In this document: positions 18,824-26,656 of the stretch, in pieces
How positions within the stretch are numbered: position 1 is the first letter of the stretch
How the letters are laid out: every line of letters starts with the position of its first letter
NCBI GenBank assembly: GCA_963934015.1
Contig: CAWVWT010000006.1
Coordinates: 1 to 64,000, forward strand
Origin: MGIIb-P sp963934015
Lineage (GTDB): Archaea; Thermoplasmatota; Poseidoniia; Poseidoniales; Thalassarchaeaceae
DNA: 64,000 nt
Direction: 5' to 3'
Translations under genes and position numbers: made by a program
The notes under the pieces: generated by a model
Database searches by the model: none
Told to the model about the DNA's origin: nothing
The model's input: the letters and a program-made list of their open reading frames with translations, nothing else

Positions 18824-21253
18824 ATGAAAACCAATGCAAGCATACCTACACTACTTGTTGCATTGCTACTGTTACCCGGATGTCTGAGTGGCATTGTCAA
18901 TGATATTGATGATGTTATTTGGGAAATGTCCCCAGATGGCGAATGGCCACAGTTGAATCTGGGTGAACGCACTCGGACTACCCCGACCCTCGATACATAC
19001 GATGACTGCACGGTCCTGCTCGAGGATCTCAAAGATGCCTTGTGGGAACAAACCCTCGTCGAAATAGATCAGAATGCCTACTGGAATTGGGCATCACCAA
19101 TGATTGGTGGAGGGTGGATGGTCGATGATATGGTGATGGATGGCGCTGTTGCTGAGGCATCCATGGATGCCGACGGTGGTTCAAACTCCGGAGGCACAGC
19201 TCCTTCTAGCAGCGGCGGTGAAGATCGTTCCGGCACTTATTCTGAGACCAACAATCAGGAATCAGGTGTCGATGAAGCTGATTTCCTCAAGTTCGATGGC
19301 AATCATTTCTACATGATCAACAACAATCACTTGGTAATCATCGGCGTACCAGAGCATGGTAATGTCACGCTTGTGTCTGACATGGAATTGGAAGGCCAGC
19401 CCTTGCAGATGATGAAGGAGGGCGACAGTCTTGTCATCATCTCATCCATCAACAGTTGGAACATTCCTGACAGCGACCCATTGCGCACCCTCATGCAAAC
19501 AGAGGATGGCAATTGGCGCTCCTCCAATTTGGTCAAGTACACCGTGATCGATGTTACCAATCGAAGCGACCCCAACGTCGGTCGCGAGATTTTCATCGAG
19601 GGTAACCATGAAACCGCACGAATGGTCAACGGAACTGTTCGAAGCGTGTCCCACATGTGGTCCTATATTCCCGGAATTCAGACTTATCCATCTTTGCCCG
19701 ATGATTATTGGAACACTGAAGATTGGGAAGAACGAATGAACCTCTGGAATAGATCCGTCGAGGAACTCATCGATGCGAATAGGGCCGCATTCAATTTGCT
19801 GACTTTGGCCGACTTCGCACCTCAGATGCACCAGCGTATGGCTGATGGCACAATCTCCTCGTATTCATCGGGTAGTGGGGATTGCAGCGAGTTCAGTGGT
19901 TCCACCGATGGTGTTGGCCGTGGATTCACCTCAATCATGACTGTGAACCTGCTCAGCGAGGAGTTTAGCAGCGAGGTTGACCACATCGCATCTGCATGGG
20001 TAGAGGTCTATGCCAGTGGCGACATGATGGTACTCGCAGAACCCGCCAACGACTGGTGGTGGTTCTGGCGCAACAACGACTACGAGGATGCGACCAACAT
20101 CCACGCCTTCGACATCAGTGTTGAGGGTGAGACGACCTACATCGGCAGTGGTCGAGTAACAGGCACTGTTCAGGACCAGTTCTCCATGTCCGAGTACAAT
20201 GGCGACATCCGCGTGGCCAGCACGACCGATTCGTGGGGTCGCTGGTGGCTGACAGAAGGTGGAGAATGGGAAGTCGTCGAACCACAAAACCACATCACAG
20301 TACTCACACCTACGGAATGCATGATTCCCGAGGGCTGTGAGGACAACTCAGGAGAGTTGGTGCAGATTGGTCACATCGGTGAGATTGCCGAGGGCGAGCG
20401 GATCTGGAGCGCACGATTCGTCGGTGACATGGCCTATCTGGTCACCTTCCGAAACATGGACCCTCTGTGGACTATCGACCTATCTGATTCAGAGAATCCA
20501 ACCATTTTGGGTGAACTCGAAGTTCCCGGTGTCTCTACCTACATCCATCCACTTTCTAACGGCGATTTGCTGACCATCGGTATGCCCGGTGGTGAAAATG
20601 GATTGGGATTGGATTGGAGCCTTACACAACTCAGTTTGTTCAATCTGAGCGACCTGACTGCACCTTCACTGGCTGATACCCAGCAACTTACACCTGGATA
20701 TATGGATGGAGATTGCACTAGTGTCCGCTACTGTGGATGGTCTTGGTCTTACTCCGAGGCGACCTATGAGCACAAGGCATTCACCTATTGGGAAGCCGCG
20801 GGATTACTTGCAGTCCCTCTTTCAACACACAGGTACGTGTATGATACGATTGAGATTGACGGACGCACTTACTCCTATTCAGGCTACGAATATGTCAGCA
20901 AGTTAATGCTCGTCGATGTCGACATGGAAAATCGTACACTATCTCTGCATGGAGAGATAGACCATTCGACATTCTACAATGGTGGAGAGGGCGTTAGTGG
21001 TTGGTGGGGTAGCGATACCAGCGTTCGTCGCTCCGTCTTCATGGGCGACTATGTCTATGCCTTCTCAGGCGCGGGTGTGAGTGTCACATCGTATGCCGAC
21101 ATGAACACCACAGCGATGCTTGAATTACCGGGCTATGAGGCTGCAGAACCGTACTACTACAATGATGTCATCATGACGGAAGAAGTGGATGGCGAATCTG
21201 ACGGTGAGAATTCGTCGAGTTCCGAAGGCTCGCCTCCCAAGGAAGAGGGCTGA
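18824..21253 (+). CDS. Beta-propeller domain lipoprotein
   Basis: 809 residues. The N-terminus MKTNASIPTLLVALLLLPGCLSG is a lipoprotein signal with lipobox LPGC (Cys about residue 20), so the mature protein should be lipid-anchored outside. The body matches the secreted C-terminal beta-propeller family (Beta_propel type): YSETNNQESGVDEADFLKFD, then MINNNHLVIIGVP, and repeated blade patterns through about residue 770, rich in Trp and Asp. The tail is acidic. I chose ATG 18824 because it starts the lipoprotein signal; the longer ORF from 18695 crosses the divergent intergenic region. Function in the family is not established; protein or glycan binding is plausible. The stop abuts the dihydroorotase stop with no gap. 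Confidence 0.85.
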   Translation: MKTNASIPTLLVALLLLPGCLSGIVNDIDDVIWEMSPDGEWPQLNLGERTRTTPTLDTYDDCTVLLEDLKDALWEQTLVEIDQNAYWNWASPMIGGGWMVDDMVMDGAVAEASMDADGGSNSGGTAPSSSGGEDRSGTYSETNNQESGVDEADFLKFDGNHFYMINNNHLVIIGVPEHGNVTLVSDMELEGQPLQMMKEGDSLVIISSINSWNIPDSDPLRTLMQTEDGNWRSSNLVKYTVIDVTNRSDPNVGREIFIEGNHETARMVNGTVRSVSHMWSYIPGIQTYPSLPDDYWNTEDWEERMNLWNRSVEELIDANRAAFNLLTLADFAPQMHQRMADGTISSYSSGSGDCSEFSGSTDGVGRGFTSIMTVNLLSEEFSSEVDHIASAWVEVYASGDMMVLAEPANDWWWFWRNNDYEDATNIHAFDISVEGETTYIGSGRVTGTVQDQFSMSEYNGDIRVASTTDSWGRWWLTEGGEWEVVEPQNHITVLTPTECMIPEGCEDNSGELVQIGHIGEIAEGERIWSARFVGDMAYLVTFRNMDPLWTIDLSDSENPTILGELEVPGVSTYIHPLSNGDLLTIGMPGGENGLGLDWSLTQLSLFNLSDLTAPSLADTQQLTPGYMDGDCTSVRYCGWSWSYSEATYEHKAFTYWEAAGLLAVPLSTHRYVYDTIEIDGRTYSYSGYEYVSKLMLVDVDMENRTLSLHGEIDHSTFYNGGEGVSGWWGSDTSVRRSVFMGDYVYAFSGAGVSVTSYADMNTTAMLELPGYEAAEPYYYNDVIMTEEVDGESDGENSSSSEGSPPKEEG

Positions 21254-22606
21254 TTAAGCGAATTTCAGCGCTCGACCGGCGCAACCGGGTGTGCCAACCG
21301 CTTCACCACGGAACGAGCCACCCACAGTTCGCTTGTGTACAGGAATTCCATCGACGATGGTCCACATTGGCAGTCCGGTGAGTTCCATCCCAGCATAGGG
21401 AGTCCATCCGACTCGCGTCCACACATCATTATCGGTAATGGTCCGCCGAGTCTCAAGATCGACCAGAGTCAAATCACCATCATAGCCCTCGATGAGTGAC
21501 CCCTTGTTCTCCATGCCATACACCTTGGCAGGCCCAGCGCACATCCAGCGAACCACATCGGACACGCTACACTTACGATCCATCGCGTGCGTGAGCATCA
21601 TAGGCAGTGCGGTTTCGACTCCGGGCATTCCTGAGGGTGCCTTGGGGAATCCGAGCGCTTTTGCACCCAATGTGTGCGGTGCGTGGTCAGTCGCAATACA
21701 GTCAATGGTCCCATCCTTGAGGCGCTTCCACAACGTATTCTTGTCTTCAGTGTAGCGAATGGGCGGATTCATTTGGAGACGAACACCACGCTCTTCGACG
21801 TCATTGTGGTCAAAGGTCAGGTGTTGTGGGCAGACCTCGGTGGTGATGAGGTCGCCTTTGTGGGCCGCCAACCAGTCCGCCTCTGCTCCACTGGTTAGGT
21901 GCAGAACGTGAAGTCGGTGGTCGTGATCCTTGGCCAGAGCTGCTGCGCGCTGAGTGGCGAGCATTGCGCACTCAACGTCGCGCCACTCAGCGTGCGCGGC
22001 GATATCCGTACGGTGTGAAAAGTCAGGGTAGCGAGCATTCAGTCGATCCTCATCCTCGGCGTGGGTGGCGATGATGCCACCGGTATTGGCGAAGATGTTC
22101 TCGAGATGCTTCTGTTGGTGAACAAGCAAGTCTCCTGTGCTACTGCCCATGAAGATCTTGATTCCACAAACACCATCCATGCCTGCAATGCTCTGTAAGT
22201 CTGTGACATTGTTTGGTGTCGCCCCAATGAAGAAGCCATGATGAGTCACCCCATTGGCAGCAGCGGATGCAATCTTGGCATCCATTGAGGCACGAGTCGT
22301 TGCTACTGGTTTGTTGTTTGGCATATCCAAGAATGCGGTGACTCCACCTGCTGCAGCTGCCCGACTACCACTTCCAAGATCTTCCTTCTCAGGCTGTCCG
22401 GGCTCTCTAAAGTGAACTTGAGGATCGATAGCCCCAGGGAGCAGGTGGAGCCCAGTGCCATCGATAACCGCTTCAGTAGGGGTGGCAACAAGACCACCGC
22501 CAGCGGCTACGGTTTGAATTGAACCTGAAGTGACACGTAGATCCCCTTCGACGACACGGTCAACCAAGACCATCGTCGCATTCTGGATGAGCAAGTCGCC
22601 TGCCAT
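21254..22606 (-). CDS. pyrC: Dihydroorotase
   Basis: 450-residue amidohydrolase closing carbamoyl aspartate to dihydroorotate in pyrimidine synthesis (cytosolic). Motifs: GAIDPQVHFREPGQPEKED (metal-binding HxR variant of HxH plus substrate Arg), FLDMPNNKP, the metal-bridging region around GVCGIKIFMGSS with Lys, LHVLHLTS, and CIATDHAPHTLGAK with the catalytic Asp. Type I dihydroorotases are about this length. Allantoinase or dihydropyrimidinase are related alternatives, but PNNKP and DHAPHT favour dihydroorotase. Start is ATG 22604-22606; a longer version would need TTG at 22633. Confidence 0.88.
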   Translation of the reverse strand: MAGDLLIQNATMVLVDRVVEGDLRVTSGSIQTVAAGGGLVATPTEAVIDGTGLHLLPGAIDPQVHFREPGQPEKEDLGSGSRAAAAGGVTAFLDMPNNKPVATTRASMDAKIASAAANGVTHHGFFIGATPNNVTDLQSIAGMDGVCGIKIFMGSSTGDLLVHQQKHLENIFANTGGIIATHAEDEDRLNARYPDFSHRTDIAAHAEWRDVECAMLATQRAAALAKDHDHRLHVLHLTSGAEADWLAAHKGDLITTEVCPQHLTFDHNDVEERGVRLQMNPPIRYTEDKNTLWKRLKDGTIDCIATDHAPHTLGAKALGFPKAPSGMPGVETALPMMLTHAMDRKCSVSDVVRWMCAGPAKVYGMENKGSLIEGYDGDLTLVDLETRRTITDNDVWTRVGWTPYAGMELTGLPMWTIVDGIPVHKRTVGGSFRGEAVGTPGCAGRALKFA

Positions 22607-22688
22607 TAGAGCACTGCTCAGGCATCGACTCAATGAGTATTGCGCGTGTGCGGAGTCCTTGAAATAGGGGAGGCAACCCCGAAGAACC

Positions 22689-22766
22689 AGCGGGTTGGAG
22701 TAGCCAGGTTATCTCGTCGGGCTCATAACCCGGAGACCGATCGTTCAAATCGATCACCCGCTACCA
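22689..22766 (+). tRNA. tRNA-Met initiator (CAT anticodon), CCA encoded
   Basis: A full cloverleaf can be drawn: acceptor stem AGCGGGT / ACCCGCT, D arm with GAG...CTC, anticodon arm TCGGG-CTCATAA-CCCGG, T arm GATCG-TTCAAAT-CGATC, discriminator A (22763) and encoded CCA (22764-22766). The A1-U72 pair together with three G-C pairs in the anticodon stem is the archaeal initiator signature. There is no intron. A possible TATA-like stretch (TTGAAATA, about 22659-22666) lies roughly 25 nt upstream. Confidence 0.95.
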
Positions 22767-22863
22767 AGATATCTACATCCCTATGTTTGTTTCGCGAAAG
22801 TGATGAATGTGAAATGAAAGTGGATAAAGAGGGCACTGAGAGCCTGCAAAACATCATTAAAAA

Positions 22864-22877
22864 AGAAAATATAACCT
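22864..22877 (+). promoter_or_regulatory. Putative archaeal BRE/TATA box for radA
   Basis: The purine-rich AAAAAGAAAATATAAC tract near 22860-22877 has the form of a BRE followed by a TATA element, about 65 nt before the radA ATG; it would give a leader of roughly 40 nt. The rest of 22767-22939 holds a TTTCGCGAAA palindrome (22790-22799) and nothing else I recognise. Confidence 0.45.
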
Positions 22878-22939
22878 ACCCGTCCTTCGTTGGTTCATAT
22901 ACTACAGCACTCTAGCACGGTCTACAACACAAGGTGAAA

Positions 22940-23962
22940 ATGATGACAACCAAGAAGAAGACAACAAAGACCGAGACCATAACCGAAGATGACGAGGAGG
23001 TCGTTATCATAGACGCTGAAGAACCTGAACTGACAGTAGAAGATCTCCCTGGCGTCGGGCCTGCGACTGCGGAGAAATTACGCGAAGCAGGATTCAATGA
23101 ACTCCTAGCAATTGCCGTGATGACACCAAAATCTCTCGCAGACGCGGCAGAACTTGGTGAAGCAGTATCGGCAAAAATCATCTCATCTGCGAAGAAACTC
23201 GCAAATATTGGCGGATTCATATCCGGAAATGCATTGCTAGAAAGACGTCGACAGGTGCTCAAGCTCAGTAGCGGGTCAGCTGCAATCGACGAATTATTAG
23301 GCGGTGGTTTTGAAACGCAAGCTATTTGCGAAGTTTACGGTGAATTCGGTAGTGGAAAAACCCAGGTTGGGCACCAACTTGCCGTCAACTGCCTGCTACC
23401 CAAGGAGCAAGGTGGTCTCGGCGGTGAAGTATTCTACATTGATACAGAAGACACATTCCGTCCAGAGCGAATTGCACAAATGGCAAGAGGGGTCGGCATG
23501 GACCCAGAAGTCGCTCTCGAACGTATACACGTTGCACGGGCATACAATTCATCACACCAGATGTTGTTGGTCGATGAGATTCAGCGAGCTTCGAAGAACA
23601 TTGAAGTCAAACTCATTATCGTCGACTCGCTCATTGCACATTTCCGTGCTGAATTCCTTGGGCGAGGTATGTTGGCCGATCGCCAGCAGAAGCTCAACCG
23701 CCATCTGAAGGAACTCAAGAAATTGGCAGATGTCAACAACGCGATGGTCCTCGTGACCAACCAGGTCATGTCAAAACCAGATGCAATGTGGGGAGATCCA
23801 ACCAAACCGGTGGGTGGCCACGTTGTTGGCCACGCTTCGACATTCCGCATATATCTACGAAAATCCAAGGCAGGTTCGCGTATTGCACGCCTGATCGATT
23901 CACCCAATCTGCCGGAAGGCGAAGCCAAGTTCTTCGTCACGGCAGAAGGCCTGCGCGATTGA
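22940..23962 (+). CDS. radA: DNA repair and recombination protein RadA
   Basis: 340-residue archaeal RecA/Rad51-family recombinase that forms filaments on single-stranded DNA and catalyses strand exchange. Parts: an acidic/Lys-rich N-terminus (about 1-33); helix-hairpin-helix DNA-binding domain with EDLPGVGPATAEKLREAGF (about 37-95); core ATPase with Walker A GEFGSGKTQ (about 134-142), YIDTEDTFRPERI, and Walker B LIIVDSLIAHFR; then QQKLNRHLKELKKLAD and the C-terminal VGGHVVGHASTFRIYL. Start: ATG 22940 or 22943; GGTGA just upstream acts as Shine-Dalgarno, and the GTG at 22934 is part of it. Transcription ends against the convergent M3 peptidase gene at a hairpin. Confidence 0.97.
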   Translation: MMTTKKKTTKTETITEDDEEVVIIDAEEPELTVEDLPGVGPATAEKLREAGFNELLAIAVMTPKSLADAAELGEAVSAKIISSAKKLANIGGFISGNALLERRRQVLKLSSGSAAIDELLGGGFETQAICEVYGEFGSGKTQVGHQLAVNCLLPKEQGGLGGEVFYIDTEDTFRPERIAQMARGVGMDPEVALERIHVARAYNSSHQMLLVDEIQRASKNIEVKLIIVDSLIAHFRAEFLGRGMLADRQQKLNRHLKELKKLADVNNAMVLVTNQVMSKPDAMWGDPTKPVGGHVVGHASTFRIYLRKSKAGSRIARLIDSPNLPEGEAKFFVTAEGLRD

Positions 23963-23980
23963 GCGTAGGTCTTGTGGCTC

Positions 23981-24020
23981 GATGGCACCGGGATCTTTCC
24001 CATTTCCTACCGGTGCCGTC
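23981..24020. terminator. Inverted repeat between convergent radA and M3 peptidase genes
   Basis: Arms 23984-23991 (GGCACCGG) and 24010-24017 (CCGGTGCC), extendable to 11 pairs including one G-T, around an 18-nt loop containing CTTTCCC. Position between two gene ends suggests a bidirectional transcript end. The long loop sets it apart from the short-loop hairpins at gene starts. Confidence 0.55.
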
Positions 24021-24029
24021 GATGCTACC

Positions 24030-25712
24030 TCAGGCTGGTAGTTTCGACAACTCATCCCTTACAGCATCGATAAGCCCTTGCACAGTTGAGCGCCCCAAAT
24101 CAAAACTCATGCCACCTGCCTCAAATAAATTTGGAAGTGGACGCGATCCACCCAATCGCATAGCAGTGGCATAATTTCCAAGTGCTTTTTCGGGGTTTTC
24201 TCTATATTGGAGCCATATTTGGAGCGCACCCAATTGTGCGATTCCATACTCAATATAGTAGAAGGGGTATGAGAACAGGTGGAGTTGTTTTTGCCAGCTA
24301 ACATTTCTCCAATCTTCAAATCCTGACCAATCCAATATCGATCCGAATTTGTTTGCCAGTTCGAGCCACTTGTCGTGCCTCTCAGTTCGAGAGTGTTCTG
24401 GATTTGTGTAAATCCAGTGTTGGAAGGCATCGATTGTTGCAATCCATGCAAGAATAGAAACAATTCCCTCGAGATGCTCACGGACCGCTCTCTGAGAATC
24501 ATTCTTCGAATAGAATTCATCAAGGAAATCATGGGTTAGCAACTCCATTGACATTGCTGCAACCTCACAGAATTCCAATGGTGCACTGCGGTAATCAACC
24601 AGTGGCAAATCATCAGCATAGATTGAATGAAAGGCGTGTCCAGCCTCATGAACCATAGTTTCGAGATCTCGCTGTAGTCCGGTTGCATTCATGAAAATGA
24701 ATGGCTTTCGGCTGTGGTCTCGCTGTAATTGGTACCCCCCTGGTGCCTTACCCTTGCGACTGTCTAAATCGAGGCTTTTTCCGTCTCGTAAACTGTCAAA
24801 GAAGCCACCGAGTTCAGGAGAGAGACGATGGAACATTCGACTTGTCCCTGCGACCATTTCGTCAACTTCAGTAAATGGTTTCAATGGTTCGCGGCCATGC
24901 ACATCATGGCCTAAATCCCACATCCTTAGGGATTGCAGATTCAAAGCCACCCGTCGCTCTTCGTCCACATCTCTCATCAGAGGGACACATATTGATTCCA
25001 CAGCATCATGAAATGCTTTACAATCAGCGGGTGTGTAATCAAATCTATGTTTGGCATCGAAGATGTAATCTCGGTAATTTTCATACCCTGAATTGTGAGC
25101 GACTTTCTGGCGTAAAGCAATCATTTTTTCGTAGATATCATCAATTTCTTCTGAATTTTCAAACCGCCTTTCACCGACTGTTCTGTATGCACTTTCTCGG
25201 GTTCCGCGATCATTGACCTGTAGGTATTTCCCCATTTGCTGCATGGTTCGTTCTTCGCCATCAAATTCAACAGTCATCGCACCACAAATTTCGTTGTAGC
25301 GTTGGCCTAATTTTGTGAGTTCGGTGCCGAGGGGGATATTCTCTTCTCTGAACAGCGATAAATCCATTTTTGTATCCCTAAGTAAGACATTATATTCTTC
25401 AGAATCAAGTTGACTAGCATACTGACTTCCAGCTAGTTTTCGATTTAGCAGATCGCCCACTTTTGCCAATTCGGGTTCAACATTTTCAACAAAGTCAAGA
25501 TAGGCTTGTTTAATCTCTTCATTCTCAGTATCACAAGTCATGTTGACATAGAGCATTGAGCCGGTTTCCCCCACATATGCATCGAATCGACCCAATTCAA
25601 GTAACCATGATTCAAGTTTTTCAGCAGAATCGACGTCACGATTCAGAAAATCCTGATAATATGGTTCTAATTCTGACCAATTTGTTGCATCGAGCCCCTC
25701 GAAAGAAGCCAT
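24030..25712 (-). CDS. M3-family oligoendopeptidase (PepF-like)
   Basis: 560-residue zinc metallopeptidase that cleaves short peptides in the cytosol. The catalytic HExxH is in MVHEAGHAFHS (about residues 352-362), with the third ligand expected in PLEFCEVAAMSMELL. The N-terminal helical domain (about 1-200) is of the oligopeptidase F type, and the length is normal for that family. GAGGTGA lies 3 nt before the ATG. It is the last gene of a minus-strand run hel308 - cgi121-like - small zinc protein - this gene, with 9 bp to the gene before; the functional link is not obvious. Confidence 0.93.
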   Translation of the reverse strand: MASFEGLDATNWSELEPYYQDFLNRDVDSAEKLESWLLELGRFDAYVGETGSMLYVNMTCDTENEEIKQAYLDFVENVEPELAKVGDLLNRKLAGSQYASQLDSEEYNVLLRDTKMDLSLFREENIPLGTELTKLGQRYNEICGAMTVEFDGEERTMQQMGKYLQVNDRGTRESAYRTVGERRFENSEEIDDIYEKMIALRQKVAHNSGYENYRDYIFDAKHRFDYTPADCKAFHDAVESICVPLMRDVDEERRVALNLQSLRMWDLGHDVHGREPLKPFTEVDEMVAGTSRMFHRLSPELGGFFDSLRDGKSLDLDSRKGKAPGGYQLQRDHSRKPFIFMNATGLQRDLETMVHEAGHAFHSIYADDLPLVDYRSAPLEFCEVAAMSMELLTHDFLDEFYSKNDSQRAVREHLEGIVSILAWIATIDAFQHWIYTNPEHSRTERHDKWLELANKFGSILDWSGFEDWRNVSWQKQLHLFSYPFYYIEYGIAQLGALQIWLQYRENPEKALGNYATAMRLGGSRPLPNLFEAGGMSFDLGRSTVQGLIDAVRDELSKLPA

Positions 25713-25721
25713 ATATTCACC

Positions 25722-25991
25722 TCACGGATTGTTTGTTCGGTTTCCCTGTGAGCGAACCGATTTCGGTCCGTCCGGTAATCCGTTCTCGTCCCGAGTAAGT
25801 TTTTGGCATCTCCATACTTCAACCTCTGCCTCGACCTTTTCGATGATAGTCTCCATTTCAGGGTGATCTGGATTGACACGTGCTGTCCAACAGGCCAAGC
25901 AAATTCGTTTGCTGTCAACATCGACAAAATTCATCGGTGTACACTGGATTCCACAGTCAACGCATTTGCGCCAAGCATGATGCTTTGCCAT
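25722..25991 (-). CDS. Small zinc-finger-like protein
   Basis: 89 residues. Two cysteine pairs, CVDC at about residue 10 and CLAC at about residue 28, plus a third free Cys, look like a small zinc ribbon; the middle is helical (MEMETIIEKVEAEVEVW-like) and the tail is basic and polar. The ORF could start six codons earlier (26009); MAKHHAWRKCVDCG is the more typical start. It lies in the hel308/cgi121-like run. Function unknown. Confidence 0.65.
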   Translation of the reverse strand: MAKHHAWRKCVDCGIQCTPMNFVDVDSKRICLACWTARVNPDHPEMETIIEKVEAEVEVWRCQKLTRDENGLPDGPKSVRSQGNRTNNP

Positions 25992-26054
25992 GAATCGTGG
26001 CGGGGCCACGAGGCCATAAGGCGTTTCGCTATCCCTTCTCTGTCACGTCGCAAC

Positions 26055-26642
26055 TCAATTGAAATCGGCCAATGCGATATGAGCGAGGGCCGAACGATGA
26101 ATTGAATCAATATCCAATGACAGCGCGTCTTCAATTTGCAACTCAAGGCGCTGCACACTTTCTTCATGGGGAATCGGGGCATGGGGCAATAATTTGCAAT
26201 CTAGAACGCACATTAGGCGATCAGCCTCACGATCCAGTGCCACCCGGTCAAGTTCCGGCCATTCGGTTTCATTGATTGGATTGGTTGGGAATTCAGGGAG
26301 GTGAATTAGCCAAGCAGTTTGATCACCATCAGCCAATCCAGCACGCTCAAAACCAATTCGAATTTGATGTGTTCCAGCAATCAATCGAATGTATTCAGAA
26401 TCGAGAGCATTTGCGCGCATGGTGGAATTGGTATACCGTGATGCAAGTCCAAGCCAAGCAGTCCACAATTGTGTTTCACTTACAGCTGCTGGGCCACCTA
26501 GCAGAAGCCATCGTTCATCATTTCGCCATTCAAGGAAAGATTTCACCAATTGATTAGCATTTGTAATCGGGTTAGAGAAAGCCAGGCCCCAGCAAGGGTA
26601 CGGGGTGCGTGACATAGATGGAGGGAGCAGTCCCTCCCTCAT
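26055..26642 (-). CDS. KEOPS complex subunit Cgi121-like
   Basis: 195 residues. The central segment SEYIRLIAGTHQIRIGFERAG followed by LADGDQTAWLIHLPE closely fits the Cgi121/TPRKB core (a ...GTRQI...AI...G motif). Cgi121 is the KEOPS subunit that recruits tRNA for N6-threonylcarbamoyl-adenosine (t6A) modification. Context supports this: in many archaea cgi121 sits next to Hel308, as here, with 14 bp between. The protein is longer than usual (about 150), with an extra C-terminal region of about 40 residues. ATG 26642 is chosen; the longest ORF uses TTG overlapping the hel308 stop. No other KEOPS gene is in the window. Confidence 0.72.
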   Translation of the reverse strand: MREGLLPPSMSRTPYPCWGLAFSNPITNANQLVKSFLEWRNDERWLLLGGPAAVSETQLWTAWLGLASRYTNSTMRANALDSEYIRLIAGTHQIRIGFERAGLADGDQTAWLIHLPEFPTNPINETEWPELDRVALDREADRLMCVLDCKLLPHAPIPHEESVQRLELQIEDALSLDIDSIHRSALAHIALADFN

Positions 26643-26656
26643 GAATCGGTCGGGCG

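Noticed and set aside
22667..22680. GGGG-AGGCAA-CCCC hairpin before tRNA-iMet
   Set aside because: Only a 4-bp stem with a 6-nt loop; too weak to count with the other hairpins.
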